From Cryptomeria japonica (Eukaryota; Streptophyta; Pinopsida; Cupressales; Cupressaceae): DNA of 64,000 nt. Position numbers and translations under genes: made by a program. The stretch lies in NCBI RefSeq assembly GCF_030272615.1, contig NC_081408.1, positions 200,036,341 to 200,100,340 on the forward strand, read 5' to 3'. Below the pieces are notes generated by a model. It was not told the DNA's origin. It was given only the letters and a program-made list of their open reading frames with translations, and did no database searches. Positions 45,839-57,309 of the stretch are shown piece after piece (the first letter of the stretch is position 1; each line of letters begins with the position of its first letter).

Positions 45839-46699
45839 TGTTGGCAACTGACACTCTATTGGTTGGTTTCAATATGTTATCATCGATGGGAACATGATTT
45901 TGGGTTCTCACTTCACATGGTGTACTGACAAGCACTTTACAGACTCTACACTGGCAACGGTAGGACAAAAGATTTTTTTTGTCACCAAAAATGCAGACCG
46001 ACATGGTATAGTAAAGGTTATTGGTATTGGAGGCTGACATATCTTGGATGGGGCATTGGAAATTTGTTTAAATATTTATACATTTATGTTATCTGGCCAA
46101 CATGTAATATGATATTGTGTATATCTTTGTAAGCCAACATAAGGCATAAAAATTGTATCGGGTATATAGGTCAGTTTGATAGATCATTATGTGTGTGACT
46201 TTGTATATGACTTGTGGATATGGAAATGTAATATTATGCAAAATTACTCAAAGAGATTATGTATGTGAGGAGTTTATTGTAAGGGTTATTCCAGTAAAGG
46301 GGTTTAGGGTTTTAACCAGAGTAAACAGAGCTTAAACCATAATTGTATTCTGACATAAGAGATGATATCTTAGCAGTTCACACTTCTTTGGATTGTTGTC
46401 TGGAATTCTATGTAGTCAATGAGGCTCTTATTGTGATTGAGCAATGTGCTCTAGGCTGTAAGGATTCCTGCAAGTGCAGACCCATCATATATTGTAATAT
46501 ATTTTCATATGGCCAATGAATTAATATTGTGGGTCACAAATCTGACCATAGTTTTTCCTATTTGAGGGTTTCCATGAATAAATCTATGTTATGATTCTCA
46601 TTTATGTGTTTGGCTTATTGGATGCATTACTTCTTTCAATTATATTTATATTGGTATACTGATTAGTGTATGAATGTTTTGTTAATGCTAAAATCTACT
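45839..46699 (+). repeat. E9 copia 5' LTR, left part
   Basis: Begins TGTTGGCAACTGACAC inside the E7 gag and contains an AATAAA-type signal near 46576. Interrupted at 46700 by E10; the last bases CTACT (46695-46699) are repeated at 55173-55177. The LTR ends at 55231. Total about 0.9 kb. The start is chosen by the TGTTGG signature only; the second LTR is outside the window. Confidence 0.55.
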
Positions 46700-48362
46700 T
46701 GTAGCGTCATAAATTGTATGCACTTACTAGGGTGGTACAATTTCACACCTAGTTTAGCACCCACCTTAGTGCATTTTACATTTTGCATTGCATTTCCCCT
46801 TGAGCACTTAATTAATCAAATTAATTAGGTCTAAGGTTCTATTTTATCATCTCCCACATCATAAAGTTGGGCCCTTTCATTAAAGTGTGCCCTTTTCATT
46901 TTATTCCTCCTATACATCATTTAATCAAAAACCCTAATTAGGTCCTATTTTGAACTTGGGGGCTTGATTTCGGGGGTCAAAACATCTCGAAATCACCTGT
47001 AACTTTGGGATTCTCTCTAAAATCATCATATCCGACGACCCTGAAAATTTGGTGAAAAGTTGTCGGGACCATGGCGCCCGGAGTGCAACATGGTCTCGGA
47101 CATTTTTCCCGAAATTTTAGGAGCACGATCCAATCATAAAATAAAGCTTAACCCCAAGAAATTGGTGGGATATTCAATCTCTAGGTCAGCCTAAAGTGGA
47201 AATTAAGACCTAGGGTTTCCTACATAAGAGCTCTCTTTCTTCATTTGAAAGGATCTGATTTTTGGCTTTCGAGGAACCTCATATGCAGCGAAAGAGCAGA
47301 TCTTTGAAGACTTCAACAACATTCAACATCCTTCTATCAAGCATTTATCAATTTCATTCATCCATTTAGGGCTTGGAAGACATTGAAGAACAATAGGAGA
47401 TTACCGACTGAAGATTGGCTTGTACTCCTCCCTTGAGGGTTGGGTATGATTTCATGTTGTTTTCATGTCTTTGCATAAGCTTCAATATATCCTTTATTCA
47501 TGCTTTAGATCACTTTGCATCTTGATTTAGAGCATTTACATTATCATTTACAAGCAATTAGGGTTTACTTTCTAGGTTGCTCTAGTTTGCTTTCTTGCAT
47601 TTAAGGACCTTGCACACACACTAGGTCTGCACACACAATACATTTTACAATACAACTTGGCTATTCATGGAGGTGGAAATCATCGAAGCGGGGGTTTGAC
47701 TAAGGCAAAACCCTATATAGCCGCCCAAACACCTTTTCAGATATAAGTGTAGGTTTCAGAATTCGGACGATGCCGCAAGTTACAGATCCGGAAGAAGCAG
47801 ACAGAGACTAAACAACACACCAAATCTCAAAGCAAAAGACCAGGACAGGGGCGTGGGGCGCCCTGGTCCTGCCAGGACAGGGGCGCTAGGCGCCCTGGTC
47901 CCTGGGACAGGGGCGCTGGGCACCCTAGTCCTTTTGACAGCAGTTTTCAGCATTTTTGACAGCTTTGCAAAACAGCAGTTTTCGGAGCAGTTTTAGGGGC
48001 AGAATCAGGACAGTGGCGCCCGCGCCCCCATCCTGAACATTTTCAGTCAGATTTTAACTCCGGGTATGCATTTGCATTCTTGTCTTGTCCATGTGTTTAC
48101 AGCTTTTCATTATTTAAGTTCAATTCTGTAATCTTGTTATTAGTTCATACTTGCACTTTGAGGTTAGGGATTGAACTTGCATCATTTCATCTTTCAATTA
48201 CAACAAAGGAATAGAAATCCTAATAGGTAGCCCGTGGCTCTCTCTTCCACAAGAAGAAGTAGCCAATTGTGTGATACCTCTAGGCTCTTTCATATTCCAC
48301 AAGTGTGTGGTTGAAAGTGGGATTAGGGCATGCTTGCTTAGTGTCACTTTTTCTCCCACACA
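46700..48362 (+). repeat. E10 5' LTR
   Basis: 1663 bases, about 4 percent different from 53590-55172 over the first 140 bases by eye. The length difference of 80 bases comes mostly from the GC-rich array (47840-47935) and a shorter CACACACTAGGTCTG-type segment near 47620. Confidence 0.93.
47840..47935. repeat. GC-rich palindromic array (GGCGCC units) in the E10 LTR
   Basis: Three tandem units of about 32 bases with cores GGGCGTGGGGCGCCC, GGGCGCTAGGCGCCC and GGGCGCTGGGCACCC, each between GGACAGG and CTGGTCC arms, so each unit is close to an inverted repeat. The 3' LTR has one unit (54712-54745). E12 has two related ones. It stands out in AT-rich surroundings. Confidence 0.85.
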
Positions 48363-48386
48363 TTTTGGTGAACCTGACGTGAACTC
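48363..48386 (+). other. E10 primer-binding site (proposed)
   Basis: TTTTGGTGAACCTGACGTG directly after the LTR. Shared with E4 but unlike the initiator-Met site of all the other elements in the window; the primer tRNA is not identified. Confidence 0.65.
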
Positions 48387-48701
48387 CAATCTTCTCTAAT
48401 TCTGATTTATGTTTTCAAATTTGAGTGTTTTCAAATTCAAATTTGTATTTAAAAGTTTTAATTTCTTGCAAGATTCAAAAATTTAGAGGAAATTTATGCT
48501 AAAACCCTAAGTTTTCAATTCAAAGTTGAACTTGTGTATAGCTTAATTTGGATCAATAATTTCAAATCTGATTTAGGAACTCATTTGAATCATAAATTTC
48601 ATTTTCTAAATCTACATTCTAAGTTCTTGCATTGGTTGAAATTAAACATTTCCTTCTATTTTGCATGTGTTATCATTTGAAAGAGGAAAATTGTTGTCAT
48701 A

Positions 48702-51700
48702 ATGCATTCATTTCATAGATGTGATAATGGGTTAGCTTCCCTTGTTTCAATTTTTCCTTCTCCTAAAGAACCTCCCCCCATCTATAACAACATTTTAGTG
48801 TCTAAAAGAGTTTCTACCAATCCCTTTGAGACTCTCCCATGCTCTAAGGATGAAGACTTTAAGAGTGATCTTGACAACTCTCCTAAAATGTGCCCTTCTT
48901 ATTTAGCTATCCTAGAGGAAGAGAATGATATCATAAACACCTTTCTTAATGTTACTTCACCTTCCCTACATGATGCCTCTCTAAGTGAAAAGGTATTGAT
49001 GGACAGAGACTTATTTTCTCTTAAAGTTGGTCCTTCCAATGGGGGCATGTTGGTGCAACAAGAGGTTATGAACACTTCTTTCAAAGATCTCCTTCCTAAG
49101 CATGAATCTTTGGAGAAATATGTTCATGTTCCTCCTAAAAAACACTCCCTTCATGAGGATCCTTTTGTGCAAGAAGATGACATTATCCCTACATTTCCTA
49201 GTGATGGTATTTCCTTTTCCAACAAAATTCCCACTAGAGATGATGAATTAATGATAAATGCTTACCCTTCTCCTAAAGTTTGTCTTACCCATAAGCATCC
49301 CTTAGAGAAAGAAGATGAAATAATAAGAAATTTCCTTAATTCTCTCTCCCCTAAAGATCATATTGAACATATTTTGAGGAAAGAGGATGATTTTAACACA
49401 TTTATTTATGCTCTCCCTCCTAAGGATGAGGAATTAATAAACAATGTTATCTCCTCTCCCGAAATTGACAATACTTCAAACATTCCTTTCAACAACTTCA
49501 CTATTTGGGATGAACCATTAGAAGAAGGTGTGGATTATTCTCTATCCCATGAGATAACCCTAGCCAAAGGGGATGAAATCAAGATTGAAAACTCCCTTGA
49601 TAGTTTCTCACCTTCCTTGAATCTCAATTATTCTCCATCTAAAAAAGCATCTCCCTCTCCTCAACTTGGTTCTACTCATAAGGATACCCTAGTTCAAAGC
49701 AAGATGGTTAACATTTCTTTCAAAGATCTCCCTCTCAAAAGTGATACTTTAGAGAGTAATGTTGATCCTTCTCCTAGAGAGTTTATTCCCCATGTAGATC
49801 CTTTGATGATAGAGGATGATATGACCTTTCCTCTTCCTACTAGAACATCAATGCCTATCCCTTGTCTCTCTCCTAAAATTGATAAAATTTTAGTGCAAGA
49901 GAAGACTATCAATAATCCTTCCAACACTTTTGTTCATTCCTCTAAACCATCCTCAATTAATTTGATACATGTGAATGGAACACCTAACAAACCTCTCTTC
50001 ACTGTCCAAGGTGCTTGTCCTTCTCAAAATTCTCAACCTTTAAATAAGCCTATCTTAGTGGTTCAAGGTGGTTATGCTAATGATCCTTTTTGCACTCCTA
50101 AGAAACCTATTATTACTGTGCAAGGAGGTTATTCTACTAAGAGCCCTTATGAGTATGCTAAGCAATTAACTAGAGAGAGTTATCATGTGGTTGCTCATAC
50201 CTATAACACTAGAAACAATAGGCAACCTAATCCTCCTCCAGTTATCCCAACTTCACTTCCTCCTTCCCAACCAATTCTTCCACAAGCTCCACCTATTTCA
50301 CAAGTTCTTGGTAAGGAATATGATCTCATAGAACAACTTAAAGCTACCCCTACTAAGATATCCCTTTGGGATTTTATCCAAACTTCTTCCGCTCATCATG
50401 GAATGTTACAAGATGCCTTGAAAGATTTGAATGTTCCTCCACCTAATACATCTAGTAATATAGTATCTTTGGTTAACTCTATGATGAATCCTAAAGCTCA
50501 AATTGTGTTCACACAAGATGAGTTGCCTACTAGTGAAATTCAACAACAATATGATCCCTTGATGATTGTGGTTATCATAAATGACACGGCTATAAGACGA
50601 ACACTAGTAGATAATGGCTCTGGCCTTAATGTATGTAGCATTAATCTATTGCATAAGATGAATGTGGATACATCCCTTATTGAGCCTAACTCTCATCCCA
50701 TTTGAGGCTTTGATAATGTGGCTAAGTCTTCATTAGGTATTATCACCTTACCCATCACAGTGGGACCTGTTACTTTGCCTACTCCTATCCATGTTATGTC
50801 AGGAAATCTAACATACAACTTGTTATTAGGGAGACCTTGGATTCACAATATGCAAGCTGTCCCCTCTACATTGCATAGACAAGTTAAATTTATTTATAAC
50901 AATAAGACATATACCTTGATAGGTGATACTAATCTTTAGGCTTGTTTGCAAACATCTACTTCCAAAGGGAGTTCTTCTAAGCCTTCCTCTTCTAGTGATG
51001 ACTCGTTAAACAAGATACCTATGGATGAATCATCACCCTCTAATAATCAAAATTCTTTGGATGAGTCTAAAGCTCCTGAAGAAGATCCTTCTCGACTTGA
51101 GTTTACACATGAAAAGGCTTTTGATCCTGAGAAGGTTCTCGCAGAAGACGATTGGGGATCCCTTGATTTTAATCCCATCTTTGTAGGTGAATATAGGGTT
51201 CCTCCTAGAGATCTTAAAGGTAAAAAGAAGGAAGAAACTAGAGATCAATCAGTCTTACCTGAACCTATGAGCAATAATTTTGTGGCCGCTTCTCAAACTT
51301 CTTCTCCTCACACCTCTAATTATGAAGAGTTTGATTCTTTGTCTTATGACAAACCACCCTCTCTTCCTGAAATGGCTGATCGTTATGGTCGTGGTTTTCG
51401 AATTTTTGCTAAGCATGGGTATCATGGAAATGGTCATGGTGCTCATGAACAAGGGATAAAAGTTCCTCTAGAGACTAATTTTCACAATTATGCCTTTGGA
51501 CTTGGCTATAATCCCTGCAAACACACTAAAGCATCTAAAAGACCATCTCTCAATGTGAATGCTATATTTAGTAGTGATGATGATCTCACTTCAACTAAAT
51601 CATCTTCTACTTCTATCATCTCTCATTCCCCTCATAAGGAAATCTTGGCGATGAACAAATCTCTTTATGATTCCCCTCAAATTTCTAGATACACTTATGA

Positions 51701-51902
51701 ATCTTTATCTCCTATTCATCACAAAGTCCTTTCCTCCAGGGATAAGGCTCTAATAAATTACACTCATCCCTCTACTAAGATTTCTTGTGACTTTTCTTGT
51801 TCAATTTTTATCATTTTACACATGTTTTTGATCTCACTTATAGTTGAGCATTTAGCATGTCATATTCAAATTCCTCATTCAATCTATCATGTCTTTAAAT
51901 AA
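48702..51902 (+). pseudogene. E10 gag-like/protease/G-patch-like polyprotein, two internal stops
   Basis: One frame of 1066 codons from ATG 48702, broken only by TGA at 50703-50705 (likely CGA) and TAG at 50937-50939 (likely CAG). Residues 1-480 are low-complexity, rich in Ser, Pro, Asp and Lys, with recurring FLN..SP and SPK units and three repeats of (V)VQGGY near 50000-50130; no zinc knuckle is seen. A retropepsin follows with LVDNGSGLNVCS (Asp near 50609) and LLLGRPWIHNMQAVPSTLHR (50820-50880). Near 51415-51515 a Gly-rich stretch, KHGYHGNGHG...EQGI...GLGY, resembles a G-patch. The end is hydrophobic. RT is missing. The upstream part occupies the gag position; no Gag fold is recognised. 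Confidence 0.75.
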
Positions 51903-53573
51903 CATTAATGGCTATTATGTTGCTCATCATTATGTGACATTGGTAGCTCATTTACTGGGGGCTCATTGTCATTCATGATGGTACAATTTCAAGTGCAATC
52001 ATATTTTTGAAGCAACATAATAGCCTAAATTTTCTATGTTATCTCTTGTTTCTATGGGGACAAGAGTGATTTCATATATCTCTTCTTTTGCTTATGTCCA
52101 AATCTCTCCCTAGAAGATTGTGTAAGTCCTTCTCATTTAGGCAATGATCTTTCCTTATTTTTATCTAAGGATCCACTTTTTCCTATTCCGTGGATGGTGA
52201 GAACTTTATTATTTGATGTTATTCCTTGTATGCATTTGTTGTTGTTGGTTCAAGGATTCTCTCTTACAAGAGGTGTAAGTCCTTGACTACAACCTCTTTT
52301 GCACTTGGTAAAATACATCCATAATGAATTCACTCTCCCAATTGGGTTAAAAAGAGCGTCATCCTTCATTAAGAATCACTTTCACCTTGCAAAAGATGGA
52401 AGTATTGCATTATTATTCTCTTCTTTGTCTTATTCTAGAAGATGTTATATTTGTCTAAGACAATTCCTCTTGGGGATAGGCGTCTTTTGTACAAAGATCT
52501 CTTCTCCTCTAAGGATCTCCTTTACACATACTACAAGATATCCCTTTTCAACTATCTTATCCTTGCTTAAAGAGTGTAAAACTCTCTTGCTTGGATCTAT
52601 GACGTTGTTGCATTTTTTGGGGTATCTTCTTTTGTGATGAAGGTAGGTATCCTTGTTCTACTTTTCTTATGACATAAACATTACACTTTTTGAGCAATGG
52701 GTCATTCTCGGAACCAGAGCACAGACTCTTAGAGCGAGATGTCTCCATTTTTCTTTTATGCAAGGTGATTATTCTCGGAACCAGAGCACAGACTCTTAGA
52801 GCAAGATGTCATGCTTTTGTACTATACATATACAGGTTGTAGCATACTCGGGCATAGACTCCTATGAGATGCTTCTAACCTCACTTACACACACATGCAC
52901 GAGGTGGAGTGGAACTAGTGGCATAAGGCTAGACTTTCTCACTCTCCTCCCTTACATGGATCACCTAGACAGACTCTAGGGGCTAGTTTTCCATGTCCTC
53001 TTTCCCATGGATCACCTAGACAAGATCTAGGGGCGAGAAGTCCATGTTTTCTCTCTCACTATTCTTCTCATGGATCACCAATGTATTTATTCATGCTTTT
53101 TTTCCTTTCTTTCTCTTTGCATTTTGTTTCCATTTACATCCTTCATCTTGTGTTAGAGAACTTCCAAATCCTCACACTCTTTGTTGTGTTGGAATTGAGA
53201 TTTAGTCCTCTTTCTTACCAAATGATTCTCCATTAGTTTTTGATCTCATATCAAATCTTCTTGTGAGCATTTGTCATCAATATTCTTTAACAATTCGAAG
53301 TGGTAAACATGATACCCTGTTTCAACTCACTAAAATTAGCAACCCGAAATAGGGGGGGGGCATATAGCTACCCTCGAATTTTCATCACCTTCCTTAGTAA
53401 GCATTAGGTGATTTTGTGATCTAACGTGTGTTTGGTAGGGTGTGGTTCCTAACTGTGTACTGCAGATACCGCTGGGGGCTTCGTTTGACAGACTTATGGA
53501 TATATCATTTTTCAAATAATGTTTACTTTTCTATACTTTAGCTTGCATATGCACTTAGTGTTCATATGACCGC
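51903..53573 (+). other. E10 non-coding 3' region
   Basis: No pol motif in either strand. Holds the imperfect duplications at 52700-53050 and T-rich sequence. A C-homopolymer/G-homopolymer tract (GGGGGGGGG at 53352-53360) sits near the end. The absence of RT and integrase in 1.7 kb between the ORF and the PPT defines E10 as non-autonomous. Confidence 0.6.
52700..53050. repeat. Two pairs of direct repeats
   Basis: TCTCGGAACCAGAGCACAGA...CTTAGAGC(G/A)AGATGTC occurs at about 52707-52742 and 52774-52810. GGATCACCTAGACA(G/A)...TCTAGGGGC with CCATGT occurs at about 52959-52998 and 53018-53055. Spacings are 67 and 59 bases. Confidence 0.8.
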
Positions 53574-53589
53574 TAAAGTGGGGGCTAAA
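53574..53589 (+). other. E10 polypurine tract
   Basis: TAAAGTGGGGGCTAAA immediately before the 3' LTR start TGTAGC. Same pattern as the E4 PPT. Confidence 0.8.
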
Positions 53590-55172
53590 TGTAGCATCGT
53601 AAATTGTACGCACTTGCTAGGGTGGTACAATTTCACACCTAGTTTAGCACCCGCCTTAGTGCATTTTACATTTTGCATTGCATTTCCCCTTGAGAACTTA
53701 ATTAATCAAATTAATTAGGTCTAAGGTTCTATTTTATCATCTCCCACATCATAAAGTTGGGCCCTTTCATTAAAGTGTGCCCTTTTCATTTTATTCCTCC
53801 TATACATCATTTAATCAAAAACCCTAATCAGGTCCTATTTTGAACTTGGGGGCTTGATTTCGGGGGTCAAAACATCTCGAAATCACCTGTAACTTCAGGA
53901 TTCTCTCTAAAATCATCATATCCGACGGCCCTGAAAATTTGGTGAAAAGTTGTCGGGACCATGGCGCCCGGAGTGCAACATGGTCCCGGACATTTTTCTC
54001 GAAATTTTAGGAGCACGATCCAATCATAAAATAAAGCTTAACCCAAGAAATTGGCGGGATATTCAATCTCTAAGTTGGCCTAAAGTTGAAATTAAGACCT
54101 AGGGTTTCCTACATAAGAGCTCTCTTTCTTCATTTGAAAGGATCCGATTTTTGGCTTTCGAGGAACCTCATATGCAGCGAAAGAGCAGATCTTTGAAGAC
54201 TTCAACAACATTCAACATCCTTCTATCAAGCATTTATCAATTTCATTCATCCATTTAAGGCTTGGAAGACATTGAAGAACAATAGGAGATTACCGACTGA
54301 AGATTGGCTTGTACTCCTCCCTTGAGGGTTGGGTATGATTTCATGTTGTTTTCATGTCTTTGCATAAGCTTCAATATATCCTTTATTCATGCTTTAGATC
54401 ACTTTTCATCTTGATTTAGAGCATTTACATTATCATTTACAAGCAATTAGAGTTTACTTTCTAGGTTGCTCTAGTTTACTTTCTTGCATTTAAGGACCTT
54501 GCACACACAATAAATTTTACAATACAACTTGGCTATTCGTGGAGGTGGAAATCACCGAAGCGGGGGTTTGAGTAAGGCAAAACCCTATATAGCCACCCAA
54601 ACACCTGTTTAGATATAAGTGCAGGTTTCAGAATTTGGACGACGCCGCAAGTTACAGATCCAGAAGAAGTAGACAGAGACTAAACAACACACCAAATCTC
54701 AATGCAAAAGACCAGGATAGGGGCATGGGGCGCCCTGGTCCTTTTGACAGTAGTTTTCAGCATTTTTGACAGCTTTGCAAAACACCAGTTTTCGGAGCAG
54801 TTTCAGGGGCAGAATCAGGATAGTGGCGCCCGCGCCCCCGTCCCGAACATTTTCAGTCAGATTTTAACTCCGGGTACGCATTTGCATTCTTGTCTTGTCC
54901 TTGTGTTTACAGCTTTTCATTATTTAAGTTCAATTCTGTAATCTTGTTATTAGTTCATACTTGCACTTTGAGGTTAGGGATTGAACTTGCATCATTTCAT
55001 CTTTCAATTACAACAAAGGAATAGAAATCCTAATAGGTAGCCCGTGGCTCTCTCTTCTACAAGAAGAAGTAGCCAATTGTGTGATACCTCTAGGCTCTTT
55101 CGTATTCCACAAGTGTGTGGTTGAAAGTGGGATTAGGGCATGCTTGCTTAGTGTCACTTTTTCTCCCACACA
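53590..55172 (+). repeat. E10 3' LTR
   Basis: 1583 bases, partner of 46700-48362; ends CTCCCACACA and is followed by the CTACT target duplication and the remaining end of the E9 LTR. Confidence 0.93.
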
Positions 55173-55177
55173 CTACT

Positions 55178-55231
55178 ATTCTGATATAACACTGATTCAT
55201 GCCCCCCTCTCAGTGTTATTGGTTTCCAACA
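55178..55231 (+). repeat. E9 copia 5' LTR, right end
   Basis: TTCTGATATAACACTGATTC, a C-rich CCCCCCTCTCAG and an end in TTTCCAACA directly before the PBS. Completes the LTR begun at 45839. Confidence 0.7.
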
Positions 55232-55232
55232 A

Positions 55233-55246
55233 TTGGTATTAGATCC
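55233..55246 (+). other. E9 primer-binding site
   Basis: TTGGTATTAGATCC, an initiator-Met site (TGGTATCAGAGC) with two changes. Confidence 0.65.
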
Positions 55247-55305
55247 TTGTGCCTCAGAGGAAGTTTAATAGCTTGAGGAAGATCCTGAAACCAGAATAAT
55301 TGAAT

Positions 55306-55854
55306 ATGGCTTTGGAGAAGCAGCTTGAGATGGCACTTGAAGATTATGATACTGAAAATTTGAAGAACTTAAAGCTACAAGATGAGTTGGATTCTACTAA
55401 GGAATTAATTCTTGTCCTACAAGATAGACTATCATCTATTCAAGCTAGTTGGAAGGAACTTTTGCAAAATCAAGATGATGAAGAGAAATATGTACTTAAG
55501 GAACAATGTCAAAAATTGATTTAGGAGAATATGGTTATGAAGAATGAAATGAAAACTATGACTATGAGGATGTCTAAGGAAATTGAGGACAAAAAGAAAA
55601 GGGAAAAAAATCTTGTTGTATCCCTAAAGAAAAAATTTGAAGAATGTGGTAGGTTGGTTCATGAAAAATAATATATTGAGAACTAATTTGATACAATCCT
55701 AGGGAAATAAGAAAGAGCTTGAGAGACAAATGATAATAATAAGAGAACACTTAAGTGCTGCTAGTAAGTACAAAGAAAAATTCAAGATCAGCTCAGCATA
55801 GCTTGATGAGTTACTAAAGAGACAAAGGCATATTGGAGATTCTAGTGGACTTGA
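55306..55854 (+). pseudogene. E9 copia gag N-terminal fragment, coiled coil
   Basis: From ATG 55306 (MALEKQLEMALEDYDTENLK) a Lys/Glu/Leu-rich coiled coil runs to a TAG at 55522-55524 (likely CAG) and continues with further stops and shifts to about 55850 (ELERQMIIIREHLSAASKYK). No zinc knuckle is reached before chromovirus E11 cuts it at 55855. It resembles the coiled-coil part of the E7 gag in style, but not closely. The rest of E9 lies beyond the window. Confidence 0.6.
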
Positions 55855-57280
55855 TGATATAGAGCCCTTCTCACACCTAGGAACAATTCCAAAAGGTTTC
55901 GTTTAGACCCTTCAAAAGATAGCAAGGATCCTACAAAAAGGATTCCACACCTTAAAGGTTTGAACTACTCTCAACTCCTCAAGATGAGTAAATGCCTTCA
56001 ACATATCTACCACGCCTCTCCATGACTCTTTCTCTTGAGGGCCTTGTATTTTTTTAATTCATGACACCTAGGAAGCATTCCAAATATTGGTCTTAGGCTT
56101 TGGCACCAATGCCCTATACTTCCTTTGGAAAGCAAACCCCCTTGCTAGTAGCCCTCTTTAACAGGTATTTTGCCCTTAACTCCAAAATATTGAACTCAAC
56201 CTAGAAAAATATTTACCATTCTAGATAACCTTTATGAAGTTACACTTATCCCCAAAAGGTATTGGCAAGATCTACAATCTAAGTGTCTAAACCCTTTAGA
56301 AGCCTAGAGGCCTAATTATCTATAATAGGCTTCCAATTACAAAGAAACTCCAATTTATATACTCTCAACCAAAAAAAAAAATTCATGAGCATGTGGGGGA
56401 TCACAAATAACCTCTAATTCCAGGGTTGCATTCATGGAATCCACTGCTATAAGATTTTAGGGTGACTGTCCTAATTTTGTCCAAGGTAGTCACATGGAGA
56501 TGCCTAGCTAGGTTCACTTCATGCTCTTCATAGTAAAGATTTAACTACAAAAACCCATGGAAATCTTAAAATACACTAGCCAATATTACATTCCACCAAA
56601 GGAAAGAACTTCTAATTGGGTGAGGTGCAAGATATGACCATTATTTGGCGAAACCCTAGCCAAACCCTGGTTTTCTGGGTTACAATCAGTAAACCAAGGG
56701 GTTCTCATTACTCATAGAGGTTAAAGACCTCAAAAAACCATAAAAACAAAGGTAACTAAATCCTCTATCTACTCCATGAATATATTTTTCAGAAACAATA
56801 GGTACAATAACATACAAACAATAGCAAGATCAGGTTTTTAGGGAAAAACTCAGTTTTTTGTCTTATTATGCTTCCAAGTTTCAATCACCAACAACTCTGA
56901 CCTTAGGAATCATGTTCAAAAGGTATATATGCCTTCTCCAAAAAATTTATAACTAAATTTGAAGATTTTGGATCCATTGAGAGGCTTAGATCAACCGGAA
57001 TTCAAAATGTTGTACTTTTGCTTACAAAAGTAGCATTTTCAAATGTTGCATTTTTTTGATAAAAGTTGTCAACCAAAATAGGTTTGGGACCCACACATCT
57101 TGGATCAACCAAACACAACCTACACACCCTAAAATCCTTCAAAACATCAAAACAAACATCATTCTACTCCTATTTACCAAATTGTCCAAATTGGCATATC
57201 AGGATGCCTAATTTGGGACATTGGTTTACTAGGTGGGGTCCTTATTCAAAACATGAAAATGAATAAACCAACGACATTCA
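55855..57280 (-). repeat. E11 3' LTR
   Basis: Matches 62080-62152 and 63389-64000 (interrupted there by E12), e.g. the GATCCTACAAAAAGGA(T/C)T block at 55915 and 63392, and GTAGTCACATGGAGATGCCT at 56488 and 63968. The window stops where the 5' LTR corresponds to about 56520. The outer start (near 57280, TGAATGTCG on the minus strand) is inferred from the PPT. Confidence 0.85.
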
Positions 57281-57309
57281 AAATAATCCTAACCCTCATC
57301 CTCTAATCC
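57281..57309 (-). other. E11 polypurine tract region
   Basis: Minus strand GGATTAGAGGATGAGGGTTA followed by GGATTATTT, overlapping the last codons of pol, next to the LTR. Overlap of the pol end with the PPT is usual in these elements. Confidence 0.5.

Larger units (their letters stand above)
46700..55172 (+). mobile_element. E10: Ty3-like gag-protease element without RT
   Basis: 8473 bases with an exact CTACT duplication at both sides. LTRs 46700-48362 and 53590-55172 start TGTAGC and end CTCCCACACA. PBS-like TTTTGGTGAACCTGACGTG at 48363 and PPT AAAGTGGGGGCTAAA at 53574 are shared with E4. The internal region holds one long frame (48702-51902) with protease and a G-patch-like segment, then 1.7 kb of non-coding sequence. 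No RT, RNase H or integrase is present. The protease signature suggests the Tat/Athila side of Ty3/gypsy; this is inferred from the motif. Confidence 0.93.

Noticed and set aside
45506-46040. Minus-strand frames with cysteine and leucine runs
   Set aside because: Antisense shadows of the E7 gag C-terminus and the E9 LTR start.
48702-50705. Longest open frame in the window, taken as a possible host gene
   Set aside because: It lies between the LTR pair of E10, continues in the same frame past a stop into a retropepsin (LLLGRPWIH) and has no intron structure; it is the retroelement polyprotein.
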